Shown in pieces: positions 1 through 6,049 of a DNA stretch of 7,332 nt. The DNA is from Cyclobacteriaceae bacterium. GTDB taxonomy: Bacteria > Bacteroidota > Bacteroidia > Cytophagales > Cyclobacteriaceae. The notes under the pieces were generated by a model that had not been told where the DNA came from, searched no databases, and saw only the letters and a list, made by a program, of their open reading frames with translations. The position numbers were made by a program, and so were the translations under genes. The stretch covers positions 1 to 7,332 of the forward strand of contig VFKK01000152.1 in NCBI GenBank assembly GCA_009885605.1. The letters are read 5' to 3'. Every line of letters begins with the position of its first letter. The first letter of the stretch is position 1.

Positions 1-174
1 ATCCTGCCTTCTCAGTTTTTTCTTCGTGTTCAAAAATCATTCATTGTCCACCTTGGTCAAATCGAAAGCTTTAATACCAAAGAAATCACCCTCTTAAAAG
101 GAGCCGTAGTTCAAGTAGGAAGACAATATTACAACAGTTTCCTTTCCAAGCTGAATACAATCACAGAAAGCTAA
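1..174 (+). CDS. LytTR DNA-binding domain protein, C-terminal fragment (5' end outside window)
   Basis: Frame 1 is open from the left edge to a TAA at 172-174 and gives 57 residues. The peptide carries the typical second half of a LytTR domain: FFLRVQKSFIVHLGQIESF, then a KEITLL strand, then a hydrophobic segment leading into VGRQYYNSFLSKL. The pattern F-x-R-V-x-x-S-[FY]-I-V and the closing G-R-x-Y-x-x-x-F are the family hallmarks. Proteins of this family are usually LytR/AlgR-type response regulators, with an N-terminal receiver domain phosphorylated by a LytS-like sensor kinase; LytTR proteins with membrane domains also exist. The receiver, if present, lies left of the window, so the exact class cannot be decided. 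The gene converges on the minus-strand genes to its right and is followed 11 bases after the stop by a terminator hairpin. The domain call is firm; the regulator type is inference. Confidence 0.85.
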   Translation: MLPSQFFLRVQKSFIVHLGQIESFNTKEITLLKGAVVQVGRQYYNSFLSKLNTITES

Positions 175-185
175 GAAAACAAAAA

Positions 186-210
186 GGCGGGTAAAAAACC
201 CGCCTCTTTA
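186..210 (+). terminator. Rho-independent terminator after the LytTR gene
   Basis: A perfect 7-bp GC-rich stem, GGCGGGT (186-192) with ACCCGCC (198-204), encloses a 5-base A loop and is followed by TCTTTA. It begins 11 bases after the LytTR stop codon. The T-tract is short and interrupted, so termination may be incomplete; a second hairpin follows at 267-312. Confidence 0.8.
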
Positions 211-266
211 GCTTTACCAAACAATCAACCAAATTAACCCTTACGAGTTATACTCCTAAGATCTTC

Positions 267-312
267 AAGTTCTCAAAGCTTCACTTAGGTGAATTTTTGA
301 GAACTTTTTTTT
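267..312 (+). terminator. Second, strong terminator-like hairpin with T8 tract
   Basis: AAGTTCTCAAA (267-277) pairs perfectly with TTTGAGAACTT (296-306). Inside, after a 2x2 mismatch, TTCAC (280-284) pairs with GTGAA (289-293) around a 4-base loop. T-residues run from 305 to 312, which orients it as a + strand terminator; the other side has no T-run. It lies about 60 bases beyond the first LytTR terminator, so it is either a back-up terminator or the end of a short independent transcript. Its right arm also forms the 3' end of a short minus-strand open frame. Confidence 0.65.
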
Positions 313-451
313 GCAAATCAGCGACTTTCTTTCTTGCCTCTGTCCATGATAATTCCATTCCGATTTTTTTAAGTTGGTTTAGTATTTCAAATCGGGCAGA
401 TTTTTTTACAGTATGATTCTTCCATTTCTCTGAAATGAATCAAAAAATCAT
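281..451 (-). pseudogene. Possible relic of a small basic protein gene, interrupted by TGA
   Basis: On the minus strand an ATG at 451-449 reads M-I-F, then a TGA (442-440), then 52 open codons to a TGA at 283-281. The open part is lysine-rich and contains SARFEILNQLKKIGMELSW and ARKKVADLQKKVLKN, which could form amphipathic helices. An intact reading could start only at the internal ATG (358-356), giving 25 residues. I do not recognise a family. Against a real gene: there is no intact start for the whole frame, no clear ribosome binding site, the base composition resembles the flanking spacer, and the last codons lie inside the terminator-like hairpin at 267-312. A chance open frame in AT-rich DNA is at least as likely. 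Confidence 0.2.
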
Positions 452-673
452 TTCATTGATATGTAAGTCAAAACTGTGTAAGTTCTAATTGCCAAAAAGA
501 AGTCCAATTATTTAATCACATATAAATCAATTGATTACGTTATTTTTTAAAAAATTTCCTGTTCACGAACGTACATCAATCCCCCAGTTCTGGACAAAAA
601 ATTCAAACTCAAAAGGTTACACTCGACATCACTAATAATTCTAATAAATGAAAAATTTGTCCTTACCAGGGTG
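313..673. other. AT-rich intergenic stretch without a supported gene
   Basis: About 360 bases separate the second hairpin from the phoH terminator. Apart from the uncertain minus-strand frame ending at 281, I see no coding sequence on either strand and no tRNA, CRISPR or insertion-sequence ends. It holds an 8-bp inverted repeat (431-455) and an AT palindrome (542-555), neither with a clear role. It lies between genes whose 3' ends face each other, so no promoter for a flanking gene is expected here. Confidence 0.6.
431..455. repeat. 8-bp inverted repeat in the gene-free stretch
   Basis: TGAAATGA (431-438) and TCATTTCA (448-455) are perfect inverted copies separated by 9 bases that include six A residues. 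It is AT-rich and not followed by a clear T-tract, so I do not call it a terminator. It overlaps the interrupting TGA of the possible relic frame. It could be an operator-like site or chance in AT-rich DNA. Confidence 0.3.
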
Positions 674-711
674 TAAAACAGAAAAGCCCCAAAAGGGGCT
701 TTTCTGTTTTA
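674..711 (-). terminator. Strong terminator of the PIN-PhoH gene, symmetrical
   Basis: A perfect 17-bp stem is formed by 674-690 and 695-711 around a 4-base loop. The core is GCCCC/GGGGC, flanked by A-rich and T-rich arms, so it reads as core hairpin plus T-rich tail on both strands. It starts 16 bases after the phoH stop on the minus strand. It could also stop any + strand read-through from the LytTR side before it runs antisense into phoH. Confidence 0.9.
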
Positions 712-726
712 CTACTTCCAATTCAA

Positions 727-2073
727 TTACAAGAGTTCATTTGCCAGATTAGCCAGCTCAGATCGTTCGCCTTTCTCCAACTTGACATGGGCATAGAGCG
801 GATGATCTTTCGCCCGATCGATCAGATAGGAAAGTCCGTTGCTCTGACTATCCAGATAAGGCGTATCAATTTGGAAAACGTCTCCGGTGAAGATGATTTT
901 GGTATTTTCTCCCGCTCTGGATATAATCGTCTTGATCTCATGTGGTGTCAGATTTTGAGCTTCATCCACAATGAAGAAGATATTGGATAAAGAGCGCCCT
1001 CGGATGTAAGCCAAAGGCTGGATGACCAATTTTTCTTGGTTTACTAATTCAGTGATCTTCTGAAATTCCTTATCGGTCTCCTTGTACTGATTCTGAATGA
1101 ATTTTAGATTGTCCCAAAGCGGCTCCATATAGGGATTCAGCTTGGACTTGATATCTCCCGGCAAGTAGCCAATGTCTTTGTTGCTCAAAGGGACAATCGG
1201 TCGTGCGAGGAAAATTTGCTTGTATTCTCTTCGCTGTTCCAATGCTCCGGCAAGCGCCAAAAGTGTTTTTCCTGTTCCTGCTACACCCTGAATAGATACT
1301 AATTTAATCTTCGGATTAGTGATGGCATGAAGTGCAAAGGTCTGTTCTGCATTTTTGGGTTTGATGTTATAAGCCAACTGCTTATCTACCCTTTCCAAAA
1401 TATTCTCTTCAGAATTGTAGAAAGTCAAGACTGAGTTCTTGTTGTTTTTTAGAATGTAATAGCCATTTGATTTTCTCTTTTTGGCTCCAAGCACAGTTTT
1501 GGCATCTATATATCCTGCTTCGTAAATTTTGGTAATCACCTCAATATCGATATCTTCCAAAACATACTTTCCGGTGTTTTCGAGTTCGGTGATGTTTTTG
1601 ATTTTACCCGTTTCATAATCCTCTGCATAGATATCGAGTGATTTTGCTTTCAAGCGAAGGTTGATATCCTTGCTTACCAGAATCACCTTTCGATTTTTCT
1701 CATGCTGCTTTAGATAAAGCGCTGCATTCAGGATTTTATGATCATTCTTCACCTCCCCAAAAATATCATTAGCATTGAGCTGATTATCAGGATTCATAAG
1801 AACGCAGAAATTCCCTTTGGTTTTCCCGTTGATCGGAGTCCAGTTATGAATCATATGATCCTGAGACAACTTATCCAGTAATCGGATAAATTCCCTGGCT
1901 TCAAAATTTTTGGTGTCATTGCCTTTTTTGAACTGATCCAGTTCCTCCAGCACTGTGATGGGGATGACCACATCGTGCTCGGCAAAAGTCATTATGGAGT
2001 TGTGTGCATAGAGGATTACTGATGTATCCAGCACAAATATTTTCCGATCTGTATCGGCTTTTGCTCTAGGCAT
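727..2073 (-). CDS. PIN-PhoH protein (PhoH2-type RNA helicase/RNase)
   Basis: This 448-residue protein joins an N-terminal PIN ribonuclease domain (about 10-155) to a C-terminal PhoH P-loop ATPase (about 235-448), the normal PhoH2 architecture and length. PIN acidic residues are visible: D16 in VLDTSV, E43/E44 in TVLEELDQF, D111 in NDHKIL and D136 in VSKDINLR. In the ATPase half, Q244 precedes Walker A GVAGTGKT (263-270), Walker B is FFIVDEAQ (366-373), and GDVFQID (397-403) follows. Characterised PhoH2 proteins unwind and cleave RNA in an ATP-dependent way; a cytoplasmic RNA-processing role here is inference. The ATG at 2073-2071 sits 16 codons before the first PIN motif residue and no longer in-frame start is evident. 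No clear Shine-Dalgarno sequence precedes it, as is common in Bacteroidota. It has its own terminator (674-711) and is separated from the helicase gene by another, so it is probably monocistronic. Mycobacterial PhoH2 is paired with an upstream antitoxin; none is visible here. Confidence 0.93.
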   Translation of the reverse strand: MPRAKADTDRKIFVLDTSVILYAHNSIMTFAEHDVVIPITVLEELDQFKKGNDTKNFEAREFIRLLDKLSQDHMIHNWTPINGKTKGNFCVLMNPDNQLNANDIFGEVKNDHKILNAALYLKQHEKNRKVILVSKDINLRLKAKSLDIYAEDYETGKIKNITELENTGKYVLEDIDIEVITKIYEAGYIDAKTVLGAKKRKSNGYYILKNNKNSVLTFYNSEENILERVDKQLAYNIKPKNAEQTFALHAITNPKIKLVSIQGVAGTGKTLLALAGALEQRREYKQIFLARPIVPLSNKDIGYLPGDIKSKLNPYMEPLWDNLKFIQNQYKETDKEFQKITELVNQEKLVIQPLAYIRGRSLSNIFFIVDEAQNLTPHEIKTIISRAGENTKIIFTGDVFQIDTPYLDSQSNGLSYLIDRAKDHPLYAHVKLEKGERSELANLANELL

Positions 2074-2201
2074 GCGTCGCGTTGGTTTAAAAATACTGTG
2101 TGATTTAATTTAGAAAAATATCAGGTCTATTACTCAAATAGAAAAGGATTTATGGTTAAATAAAATTAAGATCGCCTTATTCAATTGATTCTCAATTAAA
2201 T
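2074..2201 (-). promoter_or_regulatory. Upstream region of phoH, promoter expected but not resolved
   Basis: The 128 bases between the helicase terminator and the phoH start are AT-rich and contain no ATG on the minus strand other than the phoH start itself. A promoter must lie here if phoH is transcribed alone. Pieces resembling the Bacteroidota -7 box (TAnnTTTG) occur, such as TATTTTTC and TAATTTTA, but none has a TTTG or TTG element at the usual 19-21 base spacing, so I do not name a precise site. Confidence 0.35.
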
Positions 2202-2205
2202 AAAA

Positions 2206-2238
2206 AAAAGGGGTAGAAATGTATTTTCTACCCCTTTT
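2206..2238 (-). terminator. Rho-independent terminator of the SNF2 helicase gene
   Basis: A perfect 14-bp stem pairs AAAAGGGGTAGAAA (2206-2219) with TTTCTACCCCTTTT (2225-2238) around a 5-base loop. On the minus strand the hairpin runs into T residues opposite the A-run 2202-2209. It begins 16 bases after the helicase stop codon and separates that gene from phoH. Confidence 0.9.
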
Positions 2239-2254
2239 AAATATAGTTGGGTCC

Positions 2255-5191
2255 CTAATCAAGCAATGCAGCAATATCGGACTGATCAAGGCTTTTCATA
2301 AAACTTTCTTCCGTGCCAATAAGCTCACCGGCAAGTGCTAATTTCCGATCTTGCAGGGCCATTATCTTCTCTTCTACAGAATTTCGGCTAATGAATTTAT
2401 AGATAATAACCTTGTTTTCCTGCCCAATTCGGTGCGCCCGATCAATCGCCTGGGCCTCCACCGCAGGATTCCACCAAGGATCAAGCAAGAACACATATTC
2501 CGCCTTTGTGAGGTTCAATCCTACTCCTCCGGCTTTCAGGGAAATCAAAAACACCTTCACTTCTTCCTGCTCCTGAAATTTTTCCACTTGACCCTGTCGA
2601 TCGCGAGTTGCGCCATCCAGGTAAGCAAATGGAATATTTTCTTTGAGGAGATATTCTTTTACAATAGCCAAATGCCTGACAAACTGACTAAAAACAAGCA
2701 CTTTATGCCCTTCGGAAATAGTGGATTGAAGCATGTAAGTCACATCTTCCAGCTTACCTGATTCTCCTTCATAGTCGTCTCTGACCAGTTTTGGATGATT
2801 AGCAATTTGACGAAGTTGAGTGAGGCCACGAAGCAGGGTAAACTGCTGAGTTCCTCTTCCTGCAAGCTGAAGTTCACCGATAATTTTCTCTCGGTAATAG
2901 CTTTTTACTTCCTCGTAAATCTTCTCCTGTGCAGGACTCATCGCGGAGTATTTCACGTTGATGATCTTTTCCGGCAAATCTGTAGCTACCTGGGATTTCA
3001 TCCTTCGCAAGATGAAAGGTTTAATCATCGCATGAAGCTTATGTGCTTTCGCCATATCGTGTTGCTTTTCGATAGGCTGTTGAAATTGTTTTTTGAACGA
3101 ATTCTGATTCCCCAGCAAACCCGGATTGACAAAGTTCATTTGAGACCAAAGGTCCATCGTGCCGTTTTCCACAGGCGTTCCTGTCAAAATCAGTTTTTGC
3201 TTGCTCTTCAACTCATTGACTGCAGCAGCTATATTACTTCCTGGATTTTTGATGGCCTGAGATTCGTCAAGGATGACATAATTGAAGAAAAATTCCTTTA
3301 GAACGTCTATATCCAATCGGGCTATTCCATAAGAAGTAAGCACCAAATCATACTCTCCGAATCTCCATGGATCTTTGATCCGCTGAGTTCCGGAATAAAC
3401 CAAAATCTTGAGATCAGGAGTGAATTTCCTGGCTTCCAATTCCCAGTTATAAATCAGAGATGTCGGCATCACCAATAAAGAAGTGAATCCCGGATTGAAC
3501 TCTTTCTCATAGGCAAGCATAGCCAGTGTTTGGACGGTTTTTCCTAAACCCATGTCATCGGCAAGACATCCTCCAAACTTGAATTCGTTCAAAAATCTGA
3601 GCCAGTTGTATCCCGCGTGCTGATACGGTCTCAGTGTTCCATGAAAAAGTGAAGGCACTTCATACTCATCGATTGCCTCAAAATCACGCAGACGTTCCAG
3701 CTTTCTGCTCAAGGTCAGTTTTACCAGTTCGCCATGCTCCATTTCTTTGGCCAAAGCAAGATGGTGCTTTCGAAGTACCAGTGTATCCATCGCTCCTTTG
3801 TCCTCCATGAAAGAAAACAACTCTGAATAATTCACGAACCAAGAGGCCGGAATTACCGCTATTTCTCCATTTGGAAGTTCAAACTCAGACTTGCCCTGAA
3901 TGATGAGTTTTCTCAGCTTCGCAAAAGGAACCAGGTAAATCCCAAACTTGATCAATGCTTTAACATCGAACCAGTCTATATTTTCATTTACTTCGATCGT
4001 GATTTTGGCACGTCCAATATTGTAGATTTTCCCTTTGGTAATTCCCCGTTGGGTAACTTTTATTTTGTTTTCTTCGAGGTCTTCTTCGTGATTTCCGATC
4101 CATTCGAAGGCTTCAGATTTTGGAAGAGCCTGTTTGCCGACCCGAACAGGCATTCCCAGATCGTTTAAAATTTTGCCAAATGATTTCTCTTTTTGGGTGC
4201 TGCGAATCGTCTTGTAAAACGTGTACTTCCCATCTATTTCATCCATCCTGACAGAATTACCCTTTGTTTCAGATTCGGAGGTCTGGATAGGGAAATCAAA
4301 CTCTCCGTATTTGAATCTCAACTCAAATACAATTTTATCTTCCTCCGCAGGTTCATCCTCATTTCCGAAAAGGTCTGCATTGTTTCTCGGCAGATCACTG
4401 ATCACCACCAATACCTCAGGGCTGCCACGATCAACTTTTATCTCAAAGCCTTCCGCTACTACATCAAAATGAGTAATCAGTTGGGTGATAAATTTGGAAT
4501 AATAGGTTTCTTCAAATCGCTTTTCGATTACGATGAATTTCTTACTCAGAAATGGCTGAAGCTTCTTTCCGTCAATCCCTTTTTCGAAACTATAAAGCTG
4601 TTGATTCACCACCAGCCAAGCCGGTTCTTTACAGATCAGATATCCGCCTTTGTATTGCCACTCGAGCTTTTCACCCTTGAATTTGATAGATGGCCAGTAA
4701 TGGGTGTTTTCAGGATTTTTAAAAAAGTGAAAAAGAACTGTTGCACGCTCGGCATTCACGATGATTTCTTTCCAGACAGGATTTCCATCTGTTCCCATTT
4801 CAAACAGACGCTTACCGATCAATCCCGGTAAAATCCCGGCTTTCAAAGTTTCCAGTTTTTCTTCCAACAAAACCTGGACTTTTTTATCCTCAGTCTTTGG
4901 ATCAAATATTTTGTGGAGATATTCTTTGGGACGAATGTTGCCTTTTTTCATGTAGGGTTTCACCACTACTTCGGGTTGCATCGCCTCGATCAGCTTGATC
5001 AGTTCATAGTCTTTCTGATCCAGACCTGAATCAAACTCTTTTGCATTGGCAGAGCTTATATTTTGGAAGGCTAAAGAAAGCCTCCCTTTTTCATCAAGTT
5101 GCACTACGAAAGATTCAAAAAGTAAACCTAAATACTCATGACTGAGGATGGTATATACTATCTGAAAGGGCTTGTCAGAATCTACTATCAT
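2255..5191 (-). CDS. SNF2-family DEAD/DEAH-type helicase (HepA/Swi2-like ATPase)
   Basis: This 978-residue protein carries a complete SNF2 motor in its C-terminal half: RPYQHAGYNWL (521-531), motif I DDMGLGKT (545-552, K551), LVMPTSL (573-579), motif II LDESQ (641-645), motif III LTGTPVEN (669-676), FILRRMKSQV (726-735), motif IV VLVFSQF (831-837), motif V AGGVGLNLT (887-895) and motif VI QAIDRAHRIGQ (914-924). The family uses ATP to translocate on double-stranded DNA and remodel protein-DNA complexes; many SNF2 members lack strand-separating activity. Residues about 405-475 (IDWFDVKALIKFG, then NGEIAVIPASWF) match the segment that commonly precedes the motor in bacterial SNF2 proteins. The first roughly 400 residues are unassigned, with no Cys/His cluster suggesting a zinc-binding SWIM domain. 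The C-terminal SDIAALLD resembles the usual family ending. The ATG at 5191-5189 gives a full-length protein. The gene has a terminator on each side and appears to be transcribed alone. Its specific cellular task is unknown. Confidence 0.95.
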   Translation of the reverse strand: MIVDSDKPFQIVYTILSHEYLGLLFESFVVQLDEKGRLSLAFQNISSANAKEFDSGLDQKDYELIKLIEAMQPEVVVKPYMKKGNIRPKEYLHKIFDPKTEDKKVQVLLEEKLETLKAGILPGLIGKRLFEMGTDGNPVWKEIIVNAERATVLFHFFKNPENTHYWPSIKFKGEKLEWQYKGGYLICKEPAWLVVNQQLYSFEKGIDGKKLQPFLSKKFIVIEKRFEETYYSKFITQLITHFDVVAEGFEIKVDRGSPEVLVVISDLPRNNADLFGNEDEPAEEDKIVFELRFKYGEFDFPIQTSESETKGNSVRMDEIDGKYTFYKTIRSTQKEKSFGKILNDLGMPVRVGKQALPKSEAFEWIGNHEEDLEENKIKVTQRGITKGKIYNIGRAKITIEVNENIDWFDVKALIKFGIYLVPFAKLRKLIIQGKSEFELPNGEIAVIPASWFVNYSELFSFMEDKGAMDTLVLRKHHLALAKEMEHGELVKLTLSRKLERLRDFEAIDEYEVPSLFHGTLRPYQHAGYNWLRFLNEFKFGGCLADDMGLGKTVQTLAMLAYEKEFNPGFTSLLVMPTSLIYNWELEARKFTPDLKILVYSGTQRIKDPWRFGEYDLVLTSYGIARLDIDVLKEFFFNYVILDESQAIKNPGSNIAAAVNELKSKQKLILTGTPVENGTMDLWSQMNFVNPGLLGNQNSFKKQFQQPIEKQHDMAKAHKLHAMIKPFILRRMKSQVATDLPEKIINVKYSAMSPAQEKIYEEVKSYYREKIIGELQLAGRGTQQFTLLRGLTQLRQIANHPKLVRDDYEGESGKLEDVTYMLQSTISEGHKVLVFSQFVRHLAIVKEYLLKENIPFAYLDGATRDRQGQVEKFQEQEEVKVFLISLKAGGVGLNLTKAEYVFLLDPWWNPAVEAQAIDRAHRIGQENKVIIYKFISRNSVEEKIMALQDRKLALAGELIGTEESFMKSLDQSDIAALLD

Positions 5192-5209
5192 ACTGTTTCT
5201 TACCTAAAC

Positions 5210-5242
5210 TATATATAGGTTGATCCTGACCGGGCAATCAAA
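5210..5242 (-). promoter_or_regulatory. Candidate promoter of the SNF2 helicase gene
   Basis: On the minus strand TTTG (5242-5239) is followed after 21 bases by TATATATA (5217-5210). The pattern and spacing resemble the Bacteroidota vegetative promoter (TTTG, about 19-21 bases, TAnnTTTG), though the -7 box matches only partly. Transcription would begin a few bases further on, leaving a short leader before the ATG at 5191. This is inference from pattern alone; AT-rich DNA gives such matches by chance. Confidence 0.35.
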
Positions 5243-5259
5243 GCAACCAAAATGTGAAT

Positions 5260-5283
5260 CATATCCAGTTTGAAAAGGATATG
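5260..5283. repeat. 7-bp inverted repeat upstream of the helicase promoter
   Basis: CATATCC (5260-5266) and GGATATG (5277-5283) are perfect inverted copies 10 bases apart. They lie just upstream of the candidate -33 element at 5239-5242. The arrangement suits a binding site for a dimeric regulator, but no second copy is seen and 7-bp arms can arise by chance. Confidence 0.3.
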
Positions 5284-5340
5284 CAAAGTGAAAAATACTG
5301 AAAAAGACCGTTGATTTTTAAATAATGGCGGTTTATTTCA

Positions 5341-5388
5341 AAAAACAAGCATTCAGTCATTGCTTACTCGAAACAATGACTGAATGCT
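5341..5388 (-). terminator. Terminator of the ileS-lspA unit
   Basis: A perfect 15-bp stem pairs 5348-5362 with 5374-5388 (arms AGCATTCAGTCATTG and its complement) around an 11-base loop. On the minus strand it is followed by TGTTTTTTG, opposite the A-run 5341-5345. It begins 21 bases after the lspA stop codon. The stem is less GC-rich than the other two minus-strand terminators here, but long and perfect. Confidence 0.82.
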
Positions 5389-5409
5389 CTAAATTTTAAT
5401 TCCAAACTA

Positions 5410-6033
5410 TTATTTGATTTCCACCTCTTGAGTGGAGGAGTGTTCTTCTTTCTTAGGCTCAGGAAAAAATCTGTTTTGGAATATTAATATAATCGCAACC
5501 CCAATGAAAATAGAGGCATCTGCAACATTGAAAATCGGCCAAAGAGCAGTGTAGCTTCCGCCCCAAAGCGGAACCCAATCAGGAATATATCCTTCCCATA
5601 AATCGAAATAAAACATATCTACAACTTGGCCATGAAACCAAGGCATAGGGGCATTATAAGGAGCATTGTTCAACCAAATCCCATAGAAAACCGAATCAAC
5701 AAGGTTACCTATCGCTCCTCCCAAAATCATGGAAATACATAGAATGTAAACCGGATTCTGCTTGTTGGCAATGATATAGTAGAGATAGTAGCCAATCCCC
5801 ACCATGGCAACCAAGCGGAAAGTCGTCAAAATCAATTTGCCATATTCAGACCCCAGTTCCATCCCAAATGCCATCCCGGGATTTGTGGTGTAGTGCAACT
5901 TGAACCAGTCTCCGAAAATCAGAATCTGACCGGGTGTACCAAAGTCCATTTCGAAATGAACCAGCATTTTTACAGCCTGATCAATCAGGATTACCAGCAG
6001 CGCAATGCCAAAGTATTTCAGGTATTTATTCAT
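5410..6033 (-). CDS. lspA: Lipoprotein signal peptidase (signal peptidase II)
   Basis: LspA is an inner-membrane aspartyl protease that removes signal peptides from prolipoproteins after Lgt lipidates the cysteine. I take the ATG at 6033-6031 (207 residues, MNKYLKYF); an in-frame TTG two codons upstream (6039) is possible but less likely. Numbered from the ATG, motifs are IDQ at 17-19, NPGMAFG (51-57), GGAIGNLVDS (105-114), QVVDMFYF with catalytic D139, and FNVADASIFIG with catalytic D172. By comparison with the Pseudomonas enzyme, D139 and D172 form the dyad. The arginine after GNLxD is serine here. Four hydrophobic segments are visible (about 6-22, 66-87, 92-112, 170-186). At 207 residues it is longer than the roughly 165 of E. 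coli, from an insert between about 119 and 168 rich in Trp, Tyr and Pro plus a charged C-terminal tail. The start lies 16 bases after the ileS stop, so the two are very probably co-transcribed, as in many bacteria. Confidence 0.95.
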   Translation of the reverse strand: MNKYLKYFGIALLVILIDQAVKMLVHFEMDFGTPGQILIFGDWFKLHYTTNPGMAFGMELGSEYGKLILTTFRLVAMVGIGYYLYYIIANKQNPVYILCISMILGGAIGNLVDSVFYGIWLNNAPYNAPMPWFHGQVVDMFYFDLWEGYIPDWVPLWGGSYTALWPIFNVADASIFIGVAIILIFQNRFFPEPKKEEHSSTQEVEIK

Positions 6034-6049
6034 TATCAAAGTTTTACGC

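Noticed and set aside
542..555. 14-base palindrome ATTTTTTAAAAAAT
   Set aside because: Made only of A and T in AT-rich DNA; no loop for a hairpin terminator and no partner site.
649..753. Plus-strand ATG frame of 34 codons running through the phoH terminator
   Set aside because: It is built largely from the terminator arms and the 3' end of phoH read antisense, with no ribosome binding site or protein-like sequence.
2795..3301. Plus-strand open frame of 168 codons inside the helicase gene
   Set aside because: It lies antisense to the conserved SNF2 motor, whose motifs are unmistakable on the minus strand; the antisense peptide shows no recognisable domain. The same applies to the frame at 4193-4831.
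727..5191. PhoH and the SNF2 helicase as a two-gene defence or RNA/DNA-processing system
   Set aside because: A strong terminator at 2206-2238 and a 181-base gap separate them; both are common housekeeping-type genes and nothing else in the window supports a joint function.
5203..5220. Imperfect inverted repeat ACCTA/TAGGT around the TATATATA box
   Set aside because: Only 5-bp arms in an AT-rich core; too short to distinguish from chance, and no T-tract for a terminator.
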